The notes under the pieces were generated by a model. That model saw nothing but the letters and a program-made list of their open reading frames with translations, did not search any database and was not told where the DNA came from. From Sporolactobacillus pectinivorans (lineage in GTDB: Bacteria; Bacillota; Bacilli; Bacillales; Sporolactobacillaceae): DNA of 64,000 nt. Location of the stretch: the NCBI RefSeq assembly GCF_002802965.1, contig NZ_NXGA01000001.1, positions 1,032,744-1,096,743 on the forward strand. Direction: 5' to 3'. Below are positions 58,140 through 64,000 of the stretch, in pieces. The stretch's first letter is position 1; each line of letters opens with the position of its first letter. The position numbers and the translations under genes are program-made.

Positions 58140-58315
58140 GCATGGCGTAATGATTTTGTAACAACAAATAGGGTCCAATTCAATGGACAGTTTTTTTTGT
58201 TTTTGGACGAGTGAGCCAGAATATTTGCCCGTCGGTCGAATAAATAATAAAATACAGGTGAAAATTTTTTTTGCGCTGAGACTTAAAATCGACCTGCTCA
58301 AAGAGGGAAATGATT

Positions 58316-58573
58316 ATGAATCAATATGCGGTGTTTGAAGAATTTAATGGAGTGACCTCATTGCCTGTTGACACCCATCGCCCTAGCGCAGTGATGACAG
58401 CTGAAACAATGATGTCGGCCATCCGTTCATTCGCAGATAAAAATAAATTAAAACTGATCAGTTTCGATGAATTGGAAGGCGGATCGATGCGCGCATTTTA
58501 TCAACGGAAAAAACTGTTTCATCGTTCGGAGGAACTTGTTTATTATGTTTGTTCATCCGGACAAGATGACTGA
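58316..58573 (+). CDS. Small hypothetical protein, 85 aa
   Basis: Unrecognised. ATG 58316 follows GAGGGAA at good spacing; ATG 58310 is also in frame. The product is soluble with no signal or membrane segment: MNQYAVFEEF at the start, a helix-prone middle (ETMMSAIRSFADKNKLKL), and basic/aromatic YQRKKLFHRSEELVYYVC near the end. Single gene behind the polyamine terminator. The good ribosome site and codon-like composition support it as real. Confidence 0.55.
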   Translation: MNQYAVFEEFNGVTSLPVDTHRPSAVMTAETMMSAIRSFADKNKLKLISFDELEGGSMRAFYQRKKLFHRSEELVYYVCSSGQDD

Positions 58574-58762
58574 GCCAGACTAAAAATGGAAACCTGAATT
58601 TAAAAAAAATCCAAGGAATCTTAAAAACTGTGGGGCTCATAAGGATAATGAAATGATCGCGTTAGTATATTCATTGTACTATTGCAACGGAATGAAATTC
58701 TGTGGCATCAAGCTTTCATCTTGGCTTAAAAAACCGAAAATACAGGTAGGAACACAAAAAGC

Positions 58763-58797
58763 AACAGTCGCTATTAATCGCATGCGACTGTTTTTTT
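58763..58797. terminator. Terminator hairpin with T-run
   Basis: ACAGTCGC (58764-58771) with GCGACTGT (58784-58791), then a seven-base T-run. It ends a transcript from the left, probably that of the 85-aa gene about 190 bp upstream. An A-run on the left could make it work weakly on the minus strand too. Confidence 0.75.
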
Positions 58798-59192
58798 AAT
58801 GAAAGTAAGCTCCGGATATTCACGGAGCTGTCTTCGATGATTCATCAGTTTCTCCGCGAATAAGTCCATATCTTCTTTATTCCTCATCATTTGCGTCTTC
58901 GTTTGTCCGCCTGCCCGGTCAGAATGTGATTTAAAGTAAGAATACGTGTTCTTCATTCTTCAAACAAGCGCAGCATAAATTGATGTGGAGAAATCATTTG
59001 CGCCCAATGACTGTGCGCCTCAGTCTAAAATGAGGGCTTCATCCGATTAAAACCAATACTGTTTGTTCTTCTTGATCGGTTTTCTTTATTATGCTTCCAC
59101 GCAAAGGCAAGTTTTAGCAGAGGACTTTTGCAATCTTTTCAGTCAGGTGGGACATAATAAAACGGCATTTTTATACAGGAGGGCAGCAGGTG

Positions 59193-60314
59193 ATGAAATT
59201 TATAAAAAAACGGGGAACATTTAAATTCAGCAGAATATGGGTAGCCGGATTGCTGTTCTGCACTCTGTCTTTGGTTCAGATCGGGCATTCCGATGCGAGG
59301 CCCGTTCCGAGTGGTGTGACTGCTTCTGATGAGAACCACTTGCACGGGAATCCGGGGACAAACCAGGAATACCATTCGCGGGCTGCCTATCTTAAGCCGC
59401 CTGAGCTTCCGTTACAAAGTCCGTTATCGCTCAGGGGAAAAACAACTCATCCACTCTTCAAGGGAATCGATACGATTGATTTTACTTTTGGCGTGCTTCC
59501 TGACACACAGTTTTACAGCAAGTCCTATCCTGAGACTTTTAAAAAAATAAATCAATGGTTTGTTGCTAATCAGGGGGTACTGAATCTAAAATATGTTTTT
59601 CATCTGGGGGATATTGTAAATAACGTGGATGAGTTTTACCAATGGAAGACTGCATCTGAAGCGATGCATTTGTTTGAACAGGCACAGATTCCTTATGGCG
59701 TCATTGCCGGCAATCATGACGTCGGCAGTCGGGATAACTATACGTTTTATGGTCGATATTTCGGCGAGAACAGATTCCGGTCGAATTCGTGGTACGGCGG
59801 CTCATACAAAAATAATAAAGGACACTTTGATCTGATCAATGCCTCCGGCCGTAAGTACATCATGTTGGCGATGGGATGGGGCATCGGCGAAAGTGAGATT
59901 GACTGGATGAATCAGGTACTCCGCCTTTACCCGAAACGGACGGCCATACTGTACGTTCATGATTATTTAAGCGACGAAGGCAAAAGGACACAGGAGGGAC
60001 AAATGCTCTTTAAAAAAGTTGTCCGTGGGAATGCAAATGTCCGTCTGGTCTTGAACGGTCACTATTCAGGAGCAGCCAGGAGAGTGGACGAACTTGACGA
60101 CAATAGGGATGGGAAACCGGATCGGCAGGTGATGCAGATTCTCTCCGATTATCAGTCGGTCAATGGAGGAGAGGGTTTTATACGGATTATGGGTTTTGAT
60201 CTTGTCCATAATAGAGTTTACGTTCGGACGTTTTCACCGCGGAATAACCGCACGCATGCCTATAAAGAAGAAGAAGATAACTTTTCATTTCACTTTGACT
60301 TGAAAGGAAAATAA
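59193..60314 (+). CDS. Secreted calcineurin-type metallophosphoesterase, variant metal motifs
   Basis: A 373-residue protein with a signal peptide (KFSRIWVAGLLFCTLSLVQIG, likely cleavage after ARP or SDA). The phosphoesterase core has LPDTQFYS (DxQ rather than DxH), VFHLGDIVNN, IAGNHDVGS, YVHDY and LNGHYSGAARR (GHYS instead of GHxH). These variants are typical of an extracellular 'PDTQ' subfamily. Substrate unknown; extracellular phosphoesters or teichoic-acid fragments are possible. GGAGG lies upstream; GTG 59190 is an equivalent start. The 58798-59189 region before it has no clear promoter. Confidence 0.82.
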   Translation: MKFIKKRGTFKFSRIWVAGLLFCTLSLVQIGHSDARPVPSGVTASDENHLHGNPGTNQEYHSRAAYLKPPELPLQSPLSLRGKTTHPLFKGIDTIDFTFGVLPDTQFYSKSYPETFKKINQWFVANQGVLNLKYVFHLGDIVNNVDEFYQWKTASEAMHLFEQAQIPYGVIAGNHDVGSRDNYTFYGRYFGENRFRSNSWYGGSYKNNKGHFDLINASGRKYIMLAMGWGIGESEIDWMNQVLRLYPKRTAILYVHDYLSDEGKRTQEGQMLFKKVVRGNANVRLVLNGHYSGAARRVDELDDNRDGKPDRQVMQILSDYQSVNGGEGFIRIMGFDLVHNRVYVRTFSPRNNRTHAYKEEEDNFSFHFDLKGK

Positions 60315-60475
60315 CAACCGCTGTGCATCTTCGCTATGCGTATAATATTTGGGCCTATTGCAAAAAAAGTAGTGAAGAGGCTGGATTCCAAGGATCACAT
60401 AGCGCTTTTTTCGAAATCGAGATGAGAACCGAATTCAAAAAGTCGTCACTGTATCTAATCAACGAGTACTATTTT

Positions 60476-60814
60476 TTAATGCTTAATTGAAGAAATACCC
60501 GTCATGAGCGCCAGTCCATACTCATAAGAAGTTAAAATCAAGTTTTTCCACCTCTTTACTAGATCGAAGCTTGATGGATTGTTAAGAACATTTTGGATAT
60601 TTAAATAAAAAAGAGAAAACTCCTTTAACTGGAATTTATCTCTTTTTAAACTCCCCAATTCCGAAATATATTGTTCCACTTGATTTTTTTCTTCAAAGTT
60701 TTTGAATATATGAATGTTTACCATCTTATGAGCATCAACTTCGATTAAGCTTTGAGTGCTACTCATGCGCCGATGCTTATCAGGAGGTACAAAGCCTCCA
60801 TATGCGATGAGCAT
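60476..60814 (-). CDS. Hypothetical protein, about 96-112 aa
   Basis: Unrecognised. The frame is open from ATG 60814, but no ribosome site is seen there; ATG 60766 would give a 96-residue protein starting MSSTQSLIEVDAHKM. The product is hydrophilic and probably helical, with IHIFKNFEEKNQVEQYISELGSLKRDKFQLKEF. It is AT-rich like its right-hand neighbours (61-63 kb), unlike the polyamine/tua genes, hinting at a different origin. Could be a degraded remnant of a larger gene. Confidence 0.45.
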   Translation of the reverse strand: MLIAYGGFVPPDKHRRMSSTQSLIEVDAHKMVNIHIFKNFEEKNQVEQYISELGSLKRDKFQLKEFSLFYLNIQNVLNNPSSFDLVKRWKNLILTSYEYGLALMTGISSIKH

Positions 60815-60865
60815 CCCGGTACTCTTTTTGTTTGGAAAAATATGCTGAAAAATTAAAGCACGTGT

Positions 60866-61252
60866 TTAATCGAATGGATGAATCTTTCTTTCTTTAAATA
60901 CTTGATCCACAATATTCAGCGAGTTTAAAATTCTTGGAAGCCCGCATGGGAGAGAACATTGGACAATAGCTTCAACAATCTCTTTTGGTTTTAAGCCTGC
61001 ATTTAAGCCTGCGTTAATATGCAGGTGTAGCCAGGAATTACAATCTCCTTGAGTTGTCAGTGAAGCAATTAATACAAGTTCTCTTTGTTTCAAATCAAGA
61101 CCGTCTCTGCAAAAAATATCACCGAAAGCATACTCCACAATATGTTTGCCAAAACCGGGTGCAAGATTCTCTAGTAGCTCAATAGTATCTTCACTCTGCT
61201 TTCCGCCAATTTGCTGCATTTTTTTCCAGCCCGCTTTAAACCGTTCAGACAT
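60866..61252 (-). CDS. Carboxymuconolactone decarboxylase-family (AhpD-like) protein
   Basis: A 128-residue all-helical protein. ATG 61252 follows AGGAGG. CMD-family pattern: FGDIFCRDGLDLKQRELVLIASLTTQGDCNSWLHLHINAGLNAGLKPKEIVEAIVQC split over three helices. Cysteines at SLPCG and FCRDG are present, but the AhpD CxxC pair is not exact (QCSLPC). Either a gamma-carboxymuconolactone-decarboxylase relative or a peroxidase-type protein. It follows a Crp/Fnr gene on the same strand. Confidence 0.82.
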   Translation of the reverse strand: MSERFKAGWKKMQQIGGKQSEDTIELLENLAPGFGKHIVEYAFGDIFCRDGLDLKQRELVLIASLTTQGDCNSWLHLHINAGLNAGLKPKEIVEAIVQCSLPCGLPRILNSLNIVDQVFKERKIHPFD

Positions 61253-61336
61253 AAAAATACCTCCTGTTAAGTGAAATACTTGCAACAATCACATGATCAC
61301 GTTAACAGAGGTGTCTCTTTACTTCATTAACTTATG

Positions 61337-61942
61337 TTAAGAAGATTTCAATTTTGTCCGTATCCTACTCAGTGAAACCGGGGAGATTCCAACGTAAGAA
61401 GCAATATAAAGCTGCTTTAGACGATTCTCTAATCCCGGAAAATTTTCTTTGAATCTCAAATACCGCGTCGTAGCATCATCCAGCATTAAATATTCAATTC
61501 TGTCCTCTTCAATTTTGTGGATGCGCTCAATTTCTTTTGAAAACATTTCTACCCAGCAGGCATGTTTTAAAAGTTTCTTTGCTTCGTCCACATCATCAAT
61601 TTTCAGCACAATGGAATCCTCTAATGCCTGAAAATAATAATCTGATACTTCAGGAAGATAGTCTATGTCTACTAAAGAACGACTATGGGCGGTCATAAAA
61701 TCATTTTCCCTGAAAAAGTGCTTTGTGTATTCTTCCCCGGCTTCATTTATATGGAATCCTCGAAATAAGCCTGAAATAATAAATCCAAGCCATGGTTTCG
61801 TATCTCCTGACTTAATGAAGTGGTCATCTTGCTTGATTGAAACTGGTTTTAATAACTTTATAAGACTGTACAATTCTTCATCTGAAATATTAATGTAGGA
61901 ATTAATCACTTTTAGAAGTTGATTTTTATATTCCTGTTTCAT
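61337..61942 (-). CDS. Crp/Fnr-family transcriptional regulator
   Basis: A 201-residue regulator with a cyclic-nucleotide-type beta barrel (residues about 25-115; FIISGLFRGFHINEAGEEYTKHFF) and a C-terminal HTH whose recognition part is YIASYVGISPVSLSRIRTKL. This YIASYVGISPVSLSR form is common in Crp-like regulators of Bacteroidetes and Bacilli that control a neighbouring oxidoreductase or CMD gene. AGGGAG precedes ATG. It lies 84 bp upstream of the CMD gene; a GTGATCATGTGA-like palindrome between them (about 61292-61303) may be its operator. Confidence 0.88.
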   Translation of the reverse strand: MKQEYKNQLLKVINSYINISDEELYSLIKLLKPVSIKQDDHFIKSGDTKPWLGFIISGLFRGFHINEAGEEYTKHFFRENDFMTAHSRSLVDIDYLPEVSDYYFQALEDSIVLKIDDVDEAKKLLKHACWVEMFSKEIERIHKIEEDRIEYLMLDDATTRYLRFKENFPGLENRLKQLYIASYVGISPVSLSRIRTKLKSS

Positions 61943-61999
61943 TTCTGTAACTCCCTAATTGAGTGTTAATTTAGCCGGGATGATCTTCTGAACCGTGAC

Positions 62000-62095
62000 G
62001 ACCGATATATTTCTGTGAAGACTGATTTAATTACAGGGGCGACTGATTATTTCTCACGAAGACCGATTTATTTGTAATGAGGACCGATTTAATGG
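62000..62095. repeat. Five units with GACYGATWTA core, period about 20.5 bp
   Basis: Cores begin at 62000, 62020, 62041, 62061 and 62082 (steps 20, 21, 20, 21). The sequence between cores is not conserved. The array lies between the nickel permease stop and the Crp/Fnr gene start. Confidence 0.75.
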
Positions 62096-62125
62096 TTTGG
62101 ACAATTGCAATAAACAAAATGACGG

Positions 62126-63154
62126 TCAAATACCGATCCCGTTCCATTTATCCTCGATCTTAAAAATTCTCCATATAATGTAAGACATAGTCCAGAGACC
62201 GATGAAAATGATGATTAATCCATACCCCAGCCAGTTAAAATCTATTTGTTGTACCCAGGTCCATAACCCGCCCTTTAAACCGGCTTCTTTAGTGATAACC
62301 TGAATAAGCTCGATACCTCCGATTAATAATGCCGCTAAAACAGATATAGACGTGATCGTGATGTTATAGTAGATTTTTCGGGCGGGCGTATCAAAAGACC
62401 ATTTATAAGCTTTTGACATCATAATTGAATCTGTAGTGTCCATAACATTCATTCCGGCTGCAAATAGAAGAGGTAATGAAATAATTCCAAGAAAAGGCAT
62501 TACTGTTTTTGCTGCATCTGCAGAAAGAGCTAATAGTGCGATCTCTGTGGCGGTATCAAAACCAAGTCCAAAAAGAAAGCCTAATGGATATACCTGCCAG
62601 CTATTATTAATAAATTTGAAAAACGGTTTGAATAAATTGGACAATAAGCCCCTTGAAAGAAGTATTTCCTCAAATTTTTGTTGATCAAATGCCTTATGTT
62701 TCAGTTTTACAAACATTTTTTGTAAATCAATCAAGATAATGATATTAAAAAGTGCAATAACAATTAGAAAAGTACCGGAAATAACTGAACCAATTATACT
62801 ACCAACGTGTTCAAACAAGGGCATATGACTTTGAACCCAGCGAACAGACAGTCCTAAAATAACAGCTGTAAGAAACACAACGGTTGAATGACCCAAAGAA
62901 AAATAAAACCCAACACCCACAGGATCCTTTTTTTGCTGGATCAGCTTCCGAACGGTGTTATCAATCGCTGCAATATGGTCAGCATCAAAAGCATGGCGAA
63001 GACCCAGAGTATAGGCAAGCAATCCAAGACCTAGTATCACTGGATAATTTCGAGATGCAATGAGAAGAAAACAAAACCCAATGATATGTAATAATACTGT
63101 CCCGAGGCAGTAGGGTAACCAATTGTGACTTAATAAAATCTTTTTTGCTCTCAA
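62126..63154 (-). CDS. NicO/HoxN-family nickel-cobalt permease
   Basis: A 342-residue membrane transporter with eight expected helices. Signature LRHAFDADHIAAIDNTVRK in helix 2 is the metal-binding motif of HoxN/NixA/NhlF; LGHSTVVF and GLGFDTATEIALL are the other conserved blocks. It imports Ni2+ or Co2+. TTG 63154 follows GGAGCAG. No urease or hydrogenase genes are in the window, so the client enzyme is unknown. The upstream side on the minus strand is occupied by a MITE-like repeat that may separate it from its promoter. Confidence 0.92.
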   Translation of the reverse strand: MRAKKILLSHNWLPYCLGTVLLHIIGFCFLLIASRNYPVILGLGLLAYTLGLRHAFDADHIAAIDNTVRKLIQQKKDPVGVGFYFSLGHSTVVFLTAVILGLSVRWVQSHMPLFEHVGSIIGSVISGTFLIVIALFNIIILIDLQKMFVKLKHKAFDQQKFEEILLSRGLLSNLFKPFFKFINNSWQVYPLGFLFGLGFDTATEIALLALSADAAKTVMPFLGIISLPLLFAAGMNVMDTTDSIMMSKAYKWSFDTPARKIYYNITITSISVLAALLIGGIELIQVITKEAGLKGGLWTWVQQIDFNWLGYGLIIIFIGLWTMSYIIWRIFKIEDKWNGIGI

Positions 63155-63194
63155 TTTATTCTGCTCCGTTTAATTTATTTATTTTTTAATAAAA

Positions 63195-63379
63195 TGGCTT
63201 TGTTTAAATTCAATGTTGTTTTTGCCCTCCATTGATTGGAGCGGAAGGAGCGAGACTCCTGCGGGATCAGCGAGTCTGGTGAGACCCCGCAGCGAGGGTA
63301 CCGAGCGAGGAGGCTCACGGATCGCCCGCGGAAAGCGAGCGCGTGGAGCGGAAAACAACAGACAAGTTTAACAAAGCCA
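63195..63379. mobile_element. MITE-like GC-rich repeat, about 185 bp
   Basis: Ten-base terminal inverted repeats TGGCTTTGTT (63195-63204) and AACAAAGCCA (63370-63379) are flanked on both sides by ATAAAA. The inside is GC-rich and made of GGAGCGGAAGGAGCGAGACT, GAGACCCCGCAG, GAGGAGGCTCACGG and GGAGCGGAAAACAAC blocks, strikingly different from the AT-rich surroundings. From memory, near-identical blocks are dispersed in many Bacillaceae genomes. No transposase inside. Confidence 0.7.
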
Positions 63380-63388
63380 ATAAAATAA

Positions 63389-63438
63389 AACCACGAAATA
63401 CAACTCATCAATAAGACGAGTTCATAACCTTCGTGGTT
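63389..63438. terminator. Stem-loop next to the MITE-like element
   Basis: AACCACGAA (63389-63397) pairs with TTCGTGGTT (63430-63438); an inner CTC/GAG-centred stem lies within. On the minus strand it is followed by TTTATTTTA, so it may end a transcript from the right. Confidence 0.5.
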
Positions 63439-63439
63439 A

Positions 63440-63860
63440 ATAGAAAACTATGTATGTGATCAAAACATGCAAATCAATCATTTCAGAGATTAAGCAAGAC
63501 TTCGTGTCCTGCACGTTTATAATACGATAACTTTAAATATAAGTAAATCATAAAAAAAACTCACCGATGATGGGGAGTAATTGGGGGGAGTCCAATTGTC
63601 ATCTGAGAATTTAAAAACGTCAAATCAGCTTGAATGAAAATCTCACACCCATTAGCATGCTTTATTATAGATGCAGACTCACTGTGCATACAATAAGTAT
63701 TGTCATAAGGTGAGAAACGAGCGGGGTGCACTTTTGCGGTACAAGTCGTAGCGCAGGACCTCTTTACAAAGTCGAGACAGATGTCTTACACTGATAACCA
63801 AAATCTTTTTCATGCAAATTTCTCAATCAGTTCATCATTTTATGGTTTGCATGTTGTATT
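63440..63860. other. Intergenic region, only a small hairpin seen
   Basis: GATGGGGAGTAATTGG and CCAATTGTCATC form an imperfect hairpin around 63569-63603. Otherwise AT-rich with no gene recognised; promoter of the LysR gene is expected here. Confidence 0.35.
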
Positions 63861-63874
63861 AAGGGGATCTAAGA

Positions 63875-64000
63875 ATGGTCAATTTGCCTAGTATCACGGA
63901 GCTCGAGGATTTTTTAATTTATGGGCGCCTTACTAATTTTTCCCTTGCCGCGACTGAAGCTAACGTGACACAGTCTGCCTTCAGTTTCCAGATGAAAAAA
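63875..64000 (+). CDS. LysR-family transcriptional regulator, 3' end outside window
   Basis: The first 42 codons are present. ATG 63875 follows AAGGGGAT at 6 nt. The sequence LEDFLIYGRLTNFSLAATEA and NVTQSAFSFQMKK is the N-terminal LysR helix-turn-helix (usual form: F..v...gSfs.AA..L.vtqsavS.qi..). The effector domain lies beyond the window, so target and ligand are unknown. Confidence 0.82.
   Translation, partial: MVNLPSITELEDFLIYGRLTNFSLAATEANVTQSAFSFQMKK

Noticed and set aside
58653-58799. 48-codon plus-strand ORF with AAGGA 7 nt before ATG
   Set aside because: It reads through the terminator hairpin and T-run (ending ...RLFFstop), so the 3' end is coincidental. No recognisable domain.
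58774-58956. 60-residue minus-strand ORF (MKNTYSYFKSHSDRAGGQ...)
   Set aside because: Hydrophilic and plausible, but without a ribosome site, and its stop falls inside the terminator hairpin. Left out for lack of support.
62000-62095. Phased repeats as a CRISPR array
   Set aside because: Cores are only about 10 bp with 10-11 bp between. There are no long identical repeats, no spacers of CRISPR size and no cas genes.
63175-63411. 78-residue minus-strand ORF rich in Arg/Ser/Pro
   Set aside because: It is the translation of the GC-rich MITE-like repeat, has no ribosome site and crosses both terminal repeats.

Overview
The window looks like the chromosome of a low-to-mid GC Gram-positive, spore-former-type bacterium (Bacillales). 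Pointers are TTGACA/TATAAT promoters, purine-rich ribosome binding sites with frequent TTG/GTG starts, an S-box (SAM-I) leader, PTS operons, a LytR-CpsA-Psr protein, a TcaA-like zinc-ribbon membrane protein, a recognisable teichuronic-acid (tua) gene set and a dispersed repeat of Bacillaceae type. A Sporolactobacillus-like organism would fit, but this is inference. No rRNA, tRNA, CRISPR array or phage was seen.

Layout. 0-5.7 kb: 3' part of a Crp/Fnr regulator, then a UgpB/A/E/C-like sugar-phosphate ABC importer with a cytosolic metallophosphoesterase. 5.9-11.7 kb: TcaA-like envelope sensor, YdcF/ElyC-type protein, GT39 membrane glycosyltransferase and a PAP2 lipid phosphatase preceded by Pho-box-like repeats. 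11.9-20.8 kb: OsmC paralogue 1, GH42 beta-galactosidase, then a SAM-riboswitch-controlled oligopeptide ABC importer (A-B-C-D-F) ending in OsmC paralogue 2. 21-26.5 kb: 2-hydroxyacid dehydrogenase, GH3 beta-glucosidase, succinate-semialdehyde-type dehydrogenase. 26.8-32.7 kb: GntR regulator divergent from a cellobiose-type PTS (IIB-IIC-IIA) with two 6-phospho-beta-glucosidases; a large inverted-repeat operator and a candidate cre lie at the promoter. 32.9-39.9 kb: LCP protein, DUF1906/peptidoglycan-binding protein, YkcC/YkoT-like GT2, a YkoGH-like two-component system and a broken NERD-domain gene.

40.1-52.1 kb is a rearranged teichuronic-acid locus (tuaD; GT-C on the other strand; tuaC-B-A; epimerase; tuaE-F-G-H). 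Two promoters in it, before tuaD and before tuaA, carry Pho-box-like hexamers at the same 11-bp register. 52.1-58.1 kb is a five-gene polyamine operon that joins two different aminopropylation chemistries: SpeD/SpeE (decarboxylated SAM) and carboxynorspermidine dehydrogenase/decarboxylase (aspartate semialdehyde). 58.3-64 kb holds small hypothetical genes, a secreted phosphoesterase, a Crp/Fnr-CMD pair, a NicO-family nickel/cobalt permease, a roughly 20.5-bp-period repeat array, a MITE-like element and the start of a LysR regulator.

Common themes are beta-glucoside/galactoside use, peptide and phosphodiester scavenging, and an envelope/anionic-polymer programme that appears tied to phosphate supply.
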